Source: Oidiodendron maius Zn
Taxonomy: Eukaryota; Ascomycota; Leotiomycetes; Myxotrichaceae
Direction: 5' to 3'
DNA: 64,000 bases
Assembly: GCA_000827325.1 (NCBI GenBank)
Contig: KN832881.1
Location: forward strand, 518,616 to 582,615
A program made the translations under genes and the position numbers. Below the pieces are notes generated by a model. That model saw only the letters and a list, made by a program, of their open reading frames with translations, was not told the origin of the DNA and searched no databases. Of this stretch, positions 13,101 through 25,309 are shown piece after piece. Positions within the stretch are counted from its first letter, which is position 1, and the number at the start of each line of letters is the position of its first letter.

Positions 13101-13719
13101 GTAGGCAGCATAGATCCCATTACTATATTTAATTTCAACCCAAACGTGCCTTTAGCCACCTGTACTCAGTGCTGGTCACACGTGTAACAAGATATCTGAG
13201 CTGTAATTTCCCCAATACGTCTCGGCAACACAAACGGTATCAGATTAATGATCTGGGTCTGCGCGCAACCTCTCACTAAATGAAGCTAAGAACGTGATGT
13301 AGAGGTCCTGCCTTCCCGATTCCTGCGCACGTGTCGTTTATTGTAATCGCGGAGAAGAGGTCGACGATATACATTGACTGACGTTACTAGTCAAGATATA
13401 ACAGAAAACACATAATATTTTTGCATATAGATAAAGTTAAATTTCAGTACCAGCTCTTTGCATATCGCATTTAGCTTGTCGATCTGATCTGCCGTTCGCC
13501 CTACGACACCAAAGCTCATCCCTGACATTTTACCCCAGATTCTGACGTAAGCGACTTGGAGTGTTGCTTTAAGTTAAGGACAACTTGTCAATATCGAATA
13601 TATTAAACCACTCCGCCCACTCTGTTTACCACCCTACTCTTTATTATTCATGAATTGAGCCCTCCTGAAGCTGGTACAGCTTCCATAGTAGCACATTCAT
13701 ACGTATCGCACCTGGAAAG
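13101..13719 (+). promoter_or_regulatory. Upstream region of the protein disulfide isomerase gene
   Basis: These 619 bases hold the 3' end of the peptidase transcript and the promoter of the isomerase. Two ACACGTG / GCACGTG cores occur (near 13180 and 13328). I could not place an unfolded-protein-response element with confidence. No other gene is supported. Confidence 0.35.
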
Positions 13720-15310
13720 ATGGTTCATACAAACGCCTTCGCGGTAACTGTCGCCGCTCTACTCGCAGCACTACCTGTCCATGTCCAAGCTGGCCTGTAC
13801 AGTAAAAACTCCCCTGTTCTCCAACTTGATGGGAAGAGCTATGATCGCCTGATTGCACAGTCTAACTATACCTCTGTATGGCATTTGCATCTTCGTTCCA
13901 TAGCTTGGGGACACTACTCTAACATGCTACAAACAGATCGTGGAGTTTTATGCACCGTGGTGTGGACACTGCAAGAATCTCCAACCGGCGTACGAGAAAG
14001 CTGCCAGAACCCTTGAAGGATTGGCCAAAGTAGCTGCCGTCGACTGCGACGACGACTCCAACAAGCCGTTCTGCGGACAATTTGGCGTTCAGGGATTCCC
14101 CACCTTAAAGATCATCAAACCTGGAAAGAAACCTGGAAAGCCAGTAATAGAAGATTACAACGGGCAACGAACTGCGAAGGATATAGTTGATGCAGTTATT
14201 GATAAGATTCCCAATCATGTCAGACGGGTGGAGGACAAGACGCTGGAGACTTTTTTGGCGGAGTCAAATGATTCTGCGAAAGCTATCCTCTTCACCGACA
14301 AGGGCAAGACCAGCGCATTAATGAGAGCAGTAGCTATTGACTTCAAGGATAGCCTTACTGTCGCTCAGATTCGAGACAAGGAGAAAGCATCTGTGGAGCT
14401 TTTCGGAATTACAAAATTTCCCACGCTGCTTGTCTTGCCAGGAGGCAAGGAAGCCGAAGGGATTATCTATGAAGGAGAGTTGAAGAAAGCGCCAATTGTT
14501 GACTTCCTCTCGAAATCCACCAACATCGCGCCAAACCCAGACCCCGCACCAGGGAAACCCAAGAATGCGAAAGCGAAGGACGAGAAGAAAGCAAGCAAGA
14601 AGAAGGAAGAGTTCGAGTCCGCATCTGAGAAGCACGCTAAGGAGGACGGTAAGAATGCTGGGGCTACTGCCACAGAAGAGGAATTAGAGGAAGATGCTAC
14701 GGCATCACCAGACCCAATTGTTGAGACTGAGAAACCAATCCGATTACCAGATCCTGCTCCACCGATTCCACTCCTAGCAACAGAAGAGGAAGTGGTGAAG
14801 GAGTGTCTTGGACCTCGCACTGGCACGTGCATTCTAGCGCTGCTATCCAACACCCCGGATATTGTGGCTGGTACAGCTGTCTCGTCCCTATCTGAGATTG
14901 CTCATAGGAGTAGACTGCATGGGAGACGTCTGTTCCCTTTCTACGCGTTACCCCAACCAAACCCGGCATACGAGAATATCAAGTCTAAGTTAGGTTTAAA
15001 AGACATTGATGTCATAGCGATTAATGGCCGCAGGGGTTGGTGGAAAGCCGTACCCCGAGAGAGCGATTCCCTTGCTGCTGAGGATGTGAATGAGGAAAAG
15101 CTGGAGAACTGGGTAGATAGCATTAGATTGGGTGAGGGTGGCAAACAGAAACTACCTGAAGGACTCATTCCCGAGGAACCAGCCGAGGAAGAAGTCGAAG
15201 AGCCGGCTGCTGAAGAGGAGGCCAACACCGACGAACAGGTAGAGGTAGAGGTGAACGCAGACGATGACGAGGCTGTGAAGGAAGAAGATAAGTCGCATGA
15301 TGAGCTGTAA
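13720..15310 (+). CDS. ER protein disulfide isomerase, single CGHC domain, HDEL end
   Basis: This is a thiol oxidoreductase of the endoplasmic reticulum lumen that forms and rearranges disulfides in secreted proteins. Exons are 13720-13875 and 13937-15310 (about 509 residues). The 61-base intron joins NYTS to IVEFYAPWC. A signal peptide is clear (VTVAALLAALPVHVQA). One thioredoxin domain follows with the redox site CGHC at residues 61-64 and the cis-proline in QGFPTLKI. A second, redox-inactive thioredoxin-like fold (KFPTLLVLPGG) comes next. A Lys/Glu-rich linker and a C-terminal domain follow, and the protein ends in SHDEL, an ER retrieval signal. The layout resembles fungal Mpd1/PDIA6-like isomerases, with the CGHC site in the first domain only. 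Its retrieval receptor type, Erd2, is encoded in the same window at 28-29 kb. Confidence 0.9.
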
Positions 15311-15482
15311 GGAAACTTCTGAGGCCAACCCAGTTGCCACGGCTTGCATGTACTTTATCGGTTGCTCTTCTCAATTATCTGATAATGTGCTGTACTACGT
15401 CGTCTATGATGTCTTTTAGACGCCAATATGCAGGGTATCGTCCTATCATCAAATTATACACTCCACTAGGGCATGGTCACAA

Positions 15483-16360
15483 TCATGACCCAGAATCTTT
15501 AAGTATCTTCTTCCCTCTCGCTCTCACGACGCCATCTAGGATCTCCCTCACCTGTTTACATCCATCCACGCCGACAGCAAGCATCCCTTCTAATCTGCCT
15601 ATCTGAACTCTAGTCTCCATAACTAGCGCGCTGACATCATCCGTGGCCCCAAGAGTAGCGACAGTCAAGAAAGGTAGTTCCTGCTCCTCGGTGGAATTGA
15701 GATCGAGCAACGGATCCGCGGCTTCGTCGTTAGATGAGTAGGAAGAGGTAGAACCAGCAGTGCACGAGCAGATATAGTCTCGCATGGGGATACCGGCATC
15801 GACGAGAGCGAGAGTGGAGGCGTTCAGCAGGGCCGCGAGCAAGGAGCCGTCTTGCGAAAGAACGTGTAGAGAGAGTGTGATAGTGGAATGTGGATAGAGG
15901 TTTATGAAGAGCGTGTTGGTGAAGGTATTTGCTATCGTCATAGCCATTTCTGAGACTCTCCTGTTCACCCCCAAAAATATTAGCTTCATCCGTAATAATC
16001 ATTCTCTCGTGATTTCATCGGCACAGAACCAGATAGAGAGCTTAAATACTCTCCATGAGCTAGCAAAACATACTTGTCGTTGCGGCTTCTCTTCTTTCTG
16101 TCTACGCCACTGAAACCCGCAATTGAGATCTCGACGCGGACCTCTGCATTGTCGCCACCAGACCTAGATCCTCCCGTGCCCTTGGGTTCCGTGGGTCCAG
16201 AGACGGTGCAGATAACTTTAGTGTTGCCCATCTCCAGGTAGCTAGACCCGTCGGCGGCAGCCTGGGTGCTGATCTGAGCCGTCAGTCGGCGAAGCTCATT
16301 CCAGCGCCGGCCATCAAGGCGAAGAAGGGCGAGCGAGTAAGATGCCGTGTCGAGGGGCAT
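15483..16360 (-). CDS. SKI6: Exosome core subunit Rrp41/Ski6
   Basis: This is a subunit of the six-member RNase PH-like ring of the RNA exosome, which guides RNA to the nuclease subunits for 3'-5' decay and rRNA processing in nucleus and cytosol. Exons are 16360-16074 and 15960-15483 (254 residues); the 113-base intron joins RSRNDK to RVSEMAM. Hallmarks of the family are LRLDGRRWNELRRL near the start, ADGSSYLEMGNTKVICTV, and LHVLSQDGSLLAALLNAST with LALVDAGIPM in the second half. Length fits yeast Ski6 (246). Like other eukaryotic Rrp41 proteins it is expected to be catalytically inactive. It is tail-to-tail with the isomerase gene, only 172 bases apart. Confidence 0.92.
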
Positions 16361-17585
16361 AGTGAGGAGCGTGGGGGCTTGGTGTAAGATAGAGATAGGT
16401 CGAGAGCTGCTCTTGGTATCTTGAATTTAGAGTTATGATTTCGCTGATTAGATTAGATTTCGATGAGTAAGCGAGGGCTTGACCTGGAGGCGTAGCAGCT
16501 ATTCGGCAGCTCACTGCCATTCCAGCCCTTTCGTGTGATATGAATAATAGCCTCAGTATTATCTCTCGGCAGAGAACTGCGAACCATCCTTTCTGTCATG
16601 GGTACAGTAGAGACGAGAGTAATGCGTACGTGAAGCAGGATGCTCAATCAAAGATAGGGCTGGCGCTTTTTTGCTTGGAGAGCATTTCCGGGTAAACCGA
16701 AGACGACGACCAGTCCCATACTTAATCTAAATTTATCTAACTATGCGCAAAATTGTCTGGTCGGAAGAGTGGCAGTGCTCGACTGGCAATTGGAGGCTTG
16801 ATAACGCTTCTCAAGCAGACTACTGAGATACGGTCTAAAGTGAAGTATTGCGTAGTTTCCGATAGGTCAAGATATCCTCAGGAACCGTTCACAGTTGTCC
16901 CTCTGCCGATGCAATTGCTAGCAATTAAAACACGGTATATGCTGATATACGGAAGGGATAGTACCGGCATCCGAAGAAGTTCAACCCTGGCACTCAGGGG
17001 GGGGTTTTCAGCTTGGACCATGCCGAGGCAAATGTTTCACCCCTAGAACGAGCTAATATTTTCTCAGAGATGGCGAGCTGCCCAAGTGGCTCAAGTCAAT
17101 AGTGGCACAAACTAATAACGGCTAGGACGGCATCACTCTGACCCCGTATGTACAATACAATGATGGCGCGTGAACCTTTTAATATGGCACAACTCGGGCA
17201 TCCAACCTGTAGAGCGCCATCATATCGGTGTGTAGAAAATCTGTCTTGAGTTTGTCTCACGTTAGTACCCGGAGGTGTATGACTGGCAGCACCCTCAACC
17301 TCGTATGTCTCTTGGTAGCACGAGGATTCTATGCGCAACGCCGCAGGAACCCGAGCTGTCCAGCTAAGATTAGCCCACCATGGCTGATCCTATCCAGATG
17401 CAATTAACCATGCTGCACAATTGAGGCGTATACCCCTCGATTGTGCAGCCGAACACGCCCGCAAGAAGATATTCCTTCATCATGGGGGGTGGATTTACGC
17501 TTAGATTTTCGGTTCCTTCGTTCTCCTCCTTCCTTGGTGCCTTCTCGATCTCGTCAATACCATTGTCGGGGGTATCCAACGCACA
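16361..17585. other. Intergenic region with no recognised gene
   Basis: These 1225 bases hold the promoter of the exosome gene on one side and of the membrane surface protein on the other. Short open frames exist but none has recognisable content or splice support. A run of nine G occurs near 16999. Nothing else is seen. Confidence 0.4.
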
Positions 17586-18469
17586 ATGGAAATGGATAGC
17601 AGCGATAAGTATCCAGGCCGCGACAGCACTCAGCCCGGACTGGAAGTAGATACCTATTACCAAGCCCCAAAGCCAGTTTGGGGTGGGGAATCTACAGCAC
17701 CAACAGAAGTCGCCTACCAGAATTGCTCCGCACCAGAGAGAAATGGACGGAAGACGATTCTTGGATTGAGCATACTGGTGTTTTGGAGCATCATTGTCTT
17801 GCTCATCGTTATACTGGCCGCCGGTATTGGCGGTGGGGTAGGCGCAGGATTGGCAGCACGCAAGAACACATGTTCAAGGTAAGATACTCTGTGACATGAA
17901 ACATTTTCGAGTCTTGCTAATAGCATCAACCCCATAGTGTTAATAGCCCCAACACAGGTGGCGCCGCTGCAGCAACTGTGACATTACAGCCCACCGCTTG
18001 CACAAGCTCAAGTTCCAGTGGTTCCTCACCCAGCGCTGCGTCTAGCACCACGCCCACCACGGTGGCCGCAACTGTTTCGCCGGCACCCTCCTCGCCATGT
18101 ACAGAAAATCCTGGTGTAAACGGCACGTCGACAACCCCGCTCGCTGCAAATGGATCTCCCATCAGCCTGAACAACGACGACCAGGTATTCCGCATACTTT
18201 GCAACACCAATTGGCCGGGCGGTGCACTGTATGGGAATCCAAATGTAATGGATATCATGAAGGTCTGGACATCTGACCTGACGCAATGCGTTGCGCTGTG
18301 CGCAGAGTATAATGCGGGGCTGGCCAACAACGGAGGGGATTCTGGCTTCTGTCGAGGTGTCAGTTTGGTAGTGAATGAGGGAGAGTTCTGCTACTTGAAG
18401 AACGGAACGGGGCACAATGACACCACGACGAGTGGATCTGTGGGATATGTGAGTGCTTTGTTGTTATGA
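17586..18469 (+). CDS. Single-pass membrane protein with PAN/apple-like ectodomain
   Basis: The protein is unnamed. Exons are 17586-17878 and 17938-18469 (about 274 residues), joined by a 59-base intron (GTAAGA..CCATAG). A polar N-terminus of about 57 residues is followed by one membrane span (TILGLSILVFWSIIVLLIVI) and a Gly-rich stretch. Then comes a Ser/Thr/Pro-rich stalk that would be heavily O-glycosylated. The C-terminal 100 residues are rich in spaced cysteines (FRILCNTNW, LTQCVALCAEYN, GFCRGVSLVVNEGEFCYLKN), a pattern like PAN/apple modules of fungal surface proteins. I infer a plasma-membrane or wall-facing protein with an N-in, C-out topology. The family is common in Pezizomycotina, but its function is unknown to me. 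Confidence 0.75.
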
Positions 18470-18920
18470 TCTATCTAGACGGGGACGCATACAATCGGCG
18501 CAGTGGCAGGACTCACCACGGACAGCGATGATTGAATCGGCACACTTATCTTATAATACAAAACATATAATCTTCAAATTGTCTTCTGCAGCATTGCCGG
18601 AATAACCACAGTGACATACCTTTGTAACGCGTGACCGGGCCCATTGGTGGGCTTGGGCAAGTTGCGTGGAAGGAGACAGGTGAGATGCGGGACGTGAGGC
18701 GCGTCTCCAAAGAATCCTAAACCTCATATTGTGAGCTTCCTTCTGTTCCGTCCGAACAAATAAATATCTGACAAAGAAACAGACCGAAAGATTATTTATT
18801 GCAGTACAAGTCAAGCAGTTTTCACCATCCTGAAGGGAGCAAGGACGCATCACATCCCACCAAAAGTAGCGGAATTGGCCAAAGTCGAGCTTGGTAATTA
18901 AATCTGCACCCACTGCAGAG

Positions 18921-19350
18921 GTTAGAATCTTTGTGTTTGGCAATAGGGAAAATGCAGAACTCGGATTAGGTCTAAGGAAGGAAGACGGCCCCAGAGCCGA
19001 GAGGCCAGTACAAACGTCACACATCCTGTCCTGAATACTCGATTCCAGGCCCCGACTCGTTGTCCCTCTGGGTTATCTGGCATAACTTACATAGCAGCAG
19101 GTGCATATAATAGCTTTGCCTTTTAACAAGATGGCCAAGTCCTTGCCTGGGGCGCCAATAATTTTGGCCAGATGGGCGTCGCCGCTGGGGATTCCCTAAT
19201 GGATGCCGCACTGAGCACGGACAGATAGAACAATTCTTGAAGCAAAGCACGTATAGAGCGTAGTCTTATCTGCTAAGAAGCTTAATTTTTGCCGGCTGCG
19301 GTGGACAGTTCTCCATCCCTGCTGGACCAGCTGTGGGTATATAAATAGTG
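18921..19350 (+). pseudogene. Collapsed RCC1 (Pim1/Srm1-like) pseudogene
   Basis: These are remnants of the nuclear Ran exchange factor, a seven-bladed propeller, in the order of the intact gene but with the middle missing. The first blade start is at 18921-19014 (RIFVFGNRENAELGLG then RPVQTS). A late blade is at about 19068-19220 (SGLSGITYIAAG, then DGQVLAWGANNFGQMGVAAG). The C-terminal motif is at about 19275-19350 (AKKLNF, then AGCGGQFSIPAGPA). Fungal RCC1 proteins have very similar blade-start, NNFGQTG and GGQFS segments. About 430 bases remain where an intact gene needs about 1.5 kb. At least one stop and a frame change interrupt the remaining text, so it cannot be functional. The intact parent gene should lie elsewhere in the genome. 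Confidence 0.75.
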
Positions 19351-19612
19351 ATTGATAGCCATTGGGATTCCGCCTGGTATTTCCATGTTTGTCTATCTTA
19401 CCATATGTGATAATTATCGGTTATTGACTTGGACCAGACGTCGCGAGAAGGTTCATTCATTGGTAAAGCGACATAGTGCCCGGCATTTATAGCAGTTATG
19501 AGGCTATACGGATGCATATTAATGAATAGCCTAACTAGACCGCTAGACAAATCATGATATATATCAACCACAAACATCTTCCCGTGCCGTTTATGACAGA
19601 GCATTTCTAAGT

Positions 19613-22600
19613 TTACCACTCCTCATCAGACATATCAATATTCGATGTCCCAGGTACCTTAACAACAACCACAAACTCTCTCAGGCCCGGACAGAACACC
19701 CTCGCTTTCTCGTACTGGTCTTTAATGTATTTCCGCATATAGATAAAATGGCCTTCATCGCCTCTTGTCAGGAAGTTGGTTATTGGGTTTGGCATTGCAT
19801 CCTTGAGAATGAAGGCTAATTGGTTCAGTTGTACAGGACCTGGTTCATCCGAATGCGAGTTGACGAATGGCACACCGGTTCGATTTACCTCATTGTAAAA
19901 CCAGGCGAAAAATTCCGTGGTGCTCACCTTAGGGCACATGACATCTTTGTGGTACGGTGGGCTGAGTTTTCCAGAAGGAGTGAGTTGGATCCTAATCAAA
20001 ATTTCTGTGGCTGTTGCTTGCAATGGAGGGCATGGAACATTAATTTGCTTCGGTGTAGAGGCAGCCTGATCTCTGAGGTTTAGAGTGGTCGCTTTGACTG
20101 GCGCCGCACAGGAGGTTGACATAGTCGCAAAGTGGTAGTATAATAAAATTGCAGTATACCCGTGGACCTCGCATATGCAACCATCCGGTATCCGAATATC
20201 CAGGTAGGGGTATCCTGTATATTGAGGATCTGTCGATATCGTGTTTATTTGTATCTTATCATTACCCCATATTATCAGTCTTCCAACTCCACTCCTCATA
20301 TCGACCACTGCACCACAGCCCGTCAAAGGATCCGTGCGTAAGGTTGTGCCATTACCAGCTATTTCATCTGCGAAGAGTCTCACATTGGTCCGTTCAGCAC
20401 GCTAAATTAAGATCAGCAAAGGGAGAATCAAGCAAGCGGTCTATAGTACATAAACGCACCATTCGGAGTGTCATCTTCTCAGCTGAGGTTCTTGGCGGGG
20501 GCAAACTTTGAGCCACTACGGTAGGAAAGTTGGAAACTGGAGGCTGAGAAGGATGCTTAGCTTCATTCGCATGTGCCCTTGGCGATGATTGGTTTGTTGC
20601 TGAATCTGGACTAGGAATTGAATCTTCAGGACGGGAAATATTATTCAAAAGAGGCAGGTATGGCTCGATCGTAACAGTGAAAACCTCCAATGGGCCTCGA
20701 ATGTGCGACTCCGTCCAGAACATATCCCATATATATTGCTTTAACAGCCGAAAAGAATCAGGTTGATTTTCAGAGATAATAAACCCCTTTTCGCTCTGAC
20801 AGGTAACATCGACCAGCTCAAAGCGCAGCAGACATTGGCCATCGCTTGAGGACGTGTGTGAATACCATTTGAAAAATAATCTTAATTCACACGACATGAT
20901 AGCACGAATAGGGAAGAATCTTAGTGAAGCTCGCTTATCCGGAGATTTGGGAGTCTCAATGGAGATTCTAGCAATCTTATCAAAGGTGCTCGTAAGACAC
21001 TTCAATTGTGCGGGCGGCAATTCGCTATTCATGTGGTTGGAGCCCGTGAAACTCACAGGGGGGGGGCGGTATGGATTCTCTATCGGATGCGAAATAACTC
21101 TAGAGGAGAGAAGGTATGTTGCATTGGGACTTGAATCTTGAGATGAGTGAGGTGGTGATTGTGTCGTCGTGGAATTAATGGCTGCGGTTGATATCGATAA
21201 CTTTGGAGATTCTGGGCTCAGGAGTTGTGAGATACGAAGCGGGCGAGTTTTATTGGGTAGTCCCTGGCCTTGAGGAGCTGAAAACTTATGCGGTGTTTGA
21301 TTCTCCACAACAGGATTAGATATGTGATCCGCCTGCAATGATCCATGCCCTTCTATAGCAGTGGCTAGAGCTTTGGACGCAATTGTTTTCAACAACGAAT
21401 TGCTGCCATCATTTACGCGTGATAGAGCATGTGGTGGTGCGACTGCTTCTAAGAAAGTCGGCTTCAAAGAGAGTGGAGCTGTACTGCTCGCCGTTGTAGA
21501 GGCCAATGGATCAAAACTAATTGTTCCTGAATGGCCTCCTAAGGTATTATCAAGCAGCGGCGAAATGCCGGCAGATGCAGTGGCGCCTATCGGGGCTATT
21601 TTATCTTGTTCTTGGCAGGATGTTCGGGGTAAACTCTGTCCAGATTCACAGTTTGCCTTATGGCTCAGACATGAAGTTATGTTTTCCGCGTCCCCACTAG
21701 TTTCATTGGAGCATGGCGGGGAAGGACATGGATTGGCGGATTCAGATTCACCCCTGAGACATGATACTTCATAAATAGCACTTGGATTGCTGGTGCTTGA
21801 GGCTTCTGGAGATCTGGGGCTTAAAGGCCCAAGCGGATGTCGCGCATCATCTTCTTTGGATGCTTTCGAGGAGACTAAGCGGATGCCTTCGGAAGGCGCA
21901 GGCGGAAAAGCCGAAGGATGGCCTTGCAGTGGACAATCTATCTGAACATGCCCGTCCACAGTCTGCTGAGGTGAAGGTGACACGTATAATTCTGAGCTGT
22001 CTTTCACTTCAGGTCGGTGTCCCAGCGCTTGACGAGGTTCAGGTTCTTCTGTAGGCAAAGCCTGGTGCGAACCAGACTGGTTAAGGTTTGACACTGAAGA
22101 TTCTGTCGTCGACAGTGCATATGAATTACCAAGAGCAGAGATCACTGAATGTGACTCGCTGTCTGAATGATCCTCAGAGTGTTCAATTTCAGTTTTCGGG
22201 ACAAGAGGAGCTGTATCCAGTGCTGTAGCATCTTCACTATCATATTTCTTGCAAGATTGGCCTCGACGCCCCTTATTAATAGTTTGTGGCACTGATACAA
22301 TGATGCAATCCTCGGTATCGCCCTCTGCATCCTCCTCGTAACTGTATTTTCGAGGTCGCTTGACACGATGTGAGGTTGGAGGACTTTGTGGCGTTTCAGA
22401 GCATCTCTGTAAATGGATAAGCCGTAGTTTAACGAAAACTAGATAGAAACTAAACCTTCTTGGGGTATTTGTTTTCCGGTGATATATCATTTGAAAGAGT
22501 GACACTCTTGGGGTATGCCTTTGCTTTATCAACAGCGCTGACTGCAGAAACCTTACCCTTTGATACGCTCGACTGCTTTCTTTTGCGGTGTAATTGGATC

Positions 22601-23151
22601 GCATGGCCCCAGAGGCTCTGAAAAAGTGGACACTTGACCAGTGCGTTGTTATTTCCTGGAATAATCAAGCCCTCACTCTGCCAAGTCTTTATAGCTGGCA
22701 GCAAAAGGGAGAAACACTTCTGAGCAATCTCCTCTAATATTTGAGGAACGGCGGGTAAATTAGCAGCTGACTGGAAAGCTTTCCCAACCTCCATTAAATG
22801 AGCATCATGAATGCTGCTTATTTGATAGAGATTGTGAGTGTGTATATAACGATAAATGCGTTCAATTGCACCCAAAGGCCACACGGAACTCTGCTACCTT
22901 GTTCAATAGAGATCTTGAGGAATCGGATGCATAGACAGAGATACATACCGATTGTTGCAGCCATGTCTGGTCCAGTGTCTTGAACACTTTGCGCCCTTCG
23001 CGGCCAGGCCGAAGGAAGGAGACATGCGCTCGGCATATCGCTGCCAACTCTGGATCAGTCGGTACAACAGCTTGCTTGTCTGGGCTACGGCTAAAAGTGT
23101 TAAGTGCCGATCGTCGACTGCGATGGATACTTACCAGTTCTCCATAAACAT
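19613..23151 (-). CDS. Large fungal hypothetical protein, five exons
   Basis: I do not recognise this protein. The best model is 23151-23135, 23090-22949, 22890-22456, 22406-20460 and 20401-19613, about 1109 residues. The first exon is only 17 bases (MFMENC). Its intron has a perfect GTAAGT donor, a CTTAAC branch site and a TTTTAG acceptor. All later joins keep frame. Residues up to about 180 look folded (LDQTWLQQS-SSVWPLGAIERIY, then EVGKAFQSAANLPAVPQILEEIA). The middle 450 or so are Ser/Pro-rich and likely disordered, starting with a basic patch (HRVKRPRKYSYEED). The last 400 contain a second ordered part (MSCELRLFFKWYSHTSS, then FRLLKQYIWDMFW) and end in DMSDEEW. The basic patch suggests a nuclear location, which is inference only. 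It sits alone between a pseudogene and a decayed region. Confidence 0.65.
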
Positions 23152-24429
23152 CGTTCAACATTGCTGTACACTTCTTTGCCTTTGCTCGTCTTGCTGGACA
23201 ACTCAAGGACTGGCCGTTACACAAATCATGCTGGCAAGCGAGGGGAAGGAGAGGCGCATAATATACGCGGAGACGAGTATGCCGCAACACACGGCGAAAA
23301 GGGCGAGGCCCTCTTAGTCGCTCAGGGTCAGATGGAATTGGTCACTGGATCTCGTACGCACCCGACAGTGTGGTTCTGTTGGTGCTGTGATGCAACTGTT
23401 GTGCATACACGCACCGATTCCCCACAACAAAAGTGGCCGAGTGGCCCAGAGTGGCCACAGCGCTGCGAATCACAGGCCAGTGCGACACAGCAAAAGTGGC
23501 GATTGTTGGTGTCGGGCTGACTACAGCGTGAAATTCAATAGGTAGGCGCTTATGAGCTTCTGCGCAATGCATGCTATGTCATAGGCAGAGAGAGATGAAA
23601 TGAGGGGAAGTGTGCTGTGACTAGCCTGGCTTCAACCAACCACTGGTTGCTGACGCCGGATTCCGACGAGAAAGCTCCCAGCTGAGAGTGTGAAATTTGT
23701 CATGCCTGATGCAAGTAAGTAATGCCTGCTGCTACTTAGCAGCAGTGTGATAAAAGAAGTCGGCGACGCCGTCAATCAAATATATATATAAAATATAAAT
23801 AGTTAAATAAATAAATACATAAATAAATAAATGAAAAAGGACATTGAAGGTTAACTCCGAAGTACTGTAGTAGCCCGACAACATCTCCATTATACGTACG
23901 GCGGTGGCCAGCTTCTGTTAAGTTGAGAAGCAGAAGAACGTTGGGAGCGGAAAAATGGGAAACAAGAGAGAGAAAGGTAGCCCTAGGTCCAGTTCAAGGG
24001 GACTGCTCTAAACCATTTTTAGATTTGAGAAGCTCATGAACAGGAAGTAAATACTTACTGATAGTATTTTCTAAAATTGCAATTAGCTTGCGGTAGGACA
24101 TGACGGCCTAAATGGATGATGTATGGCTCTTATGCAAATAGAAATTATGGTTACAAAGTGACTGATACTTCATTAGAGAATACAAAGTCACAGCAGCAAT
24201 CACACAAGCTAGACTGGAATAATATTAGAATTTCACCTCATTCTAAATTTTATGGAGTTTGAATTAAGAGCCGGATATACTTTAGAAACTGGATGGCTAT
24301 AAGGAGTTACACCTAAAAAAGACAACAAGCAAATCTTCCGACTGACTGCATTTCGCATTAAGCTGCGCCAGTCTCTTCCACCCCCTTCTTACTACTTGCC
24401 ATTCTGCGTCTTTCGATTTCCCACTCTGT
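23152..24429. other. Gene-poor stretch with local AT tract
   Basis: This is upstream of the large hypothetical gene. Apart from the AT microsatellite at 23779-23833 I see no coding frame with family resemblance. A short sequence resembling CAAAAGTGGC recurs at about 23427 and 23491, too short to call a repeat family. Confidence 0.35.
23779..23833. repeat. AT-rich microsatellite, (TA)n then (AAAT)n
   Basis: A TATATATATA run passes into repeated AAATA units over about 55 bases. It is a simple-sequence tract in intergenic DNA with no link to an element end. Confidence 0.85.
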
Positions 24430-24975
24430 AGCTTCCTTGAAGACTTCTCTTGTCCTCTTTTCTGGATGTCATACGTGTACGTGTTCGTGCAGAAATTCAC
24501 CACTTGTCTGTTCAGATCCGGGCTTTTGCTGCTGAAGAAGACCCAGCGGAATGCAAATTCGGCCACAGAAGCCATAATATTGGCTACCCAGGCCGGGATT
24601 ACCTTGACGCTCGTCAAGGTAATCCTCATCATCATACTAATATCTACGATGGTTAACGCTTTTCTGGGACGAGTTCGCAAATGACAATAACCCTTCGATC
24701 TTCGCCGACCCAGTAACGCCTTCATATAAACCAGATACATTCGGCAAAATCTCTCACTACACCATCTGCCCGTATCTAGCGTTTTGGTGGGCTAGCGAAG
24801 TATTTAACATCGAAAGTTTTGATGGCTTTCCCATTTTCATTCTTGCCAGCGCATTCCCGGGTGGTGCAAGGCCCTATCGAAGCGAGCTCACGCTCCTTGA
24901 CGCGCAGACGAATAATCTGAAACTAGGGTATTTCTCTCTCATCCTTGGACACGATAATGCCAGGGCACATTGCTA
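24430..24975 (+). other. Possible decayed coding sequence, family unknown
   Basis: A frame open from about 24640 to 24970 reads like real protein (WDEFANDNNPSIFADP, then HYTICPYLAFWWASEVF, then RPYRSELTLLDAQTNN) but lacks a start codon and a clear partner exon. Upstream, a hydrophobic stretch (TQAGITLTLVKVILIIIL) lies in another frame. The opposite strand is also open for 147 codons. I cannot name a family. It may be the remnant of a gene neighbouring the HET relic. Confidence 0.25.
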
Positions 24976-25309
24976 ATGCGTTATGTGCAGGTTCTGGGGA
25001 AATAAGGCTATCCGCAGGGACGACGTGATGACTGGATTCATTAATGGTGACGTCAACAGGGCCATCTATGTATGCAAGTCCCTGATAAATGCCATGAAAT
25101 ATGTCCGTGTCTGTATTATCCATCAACCTCGACGTCTTATTAATAGGGTCAGTAGATGCAAATCCCGGACATTGCAGCGATTCTGGCAACTCAAGCCACT
25201 CGAATTGGTATATATATGTAAATATTTCGGCTTGAGACTTGAGTCCCCCCAAGTTGCTGATGTATCATTTATAGGGACGGTATAGAGGCGGAGCTGGCCA
25301 CCTTTATTC

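Noticed and set aside
18551-19024. Open frame of 157 codons on the minus strand
   Set aside because: It lies antisense to the start of the RCC1 fossil, and its text has no protein-like pattern.
22862-23290. Unspliced first exon of the large hypothetical gene starting further upstream
   Set aside because: It would read through a segment with perfect GTAAGT, CTTAAC and TTTTAG signals; the spliced 17-base first exon fits better.
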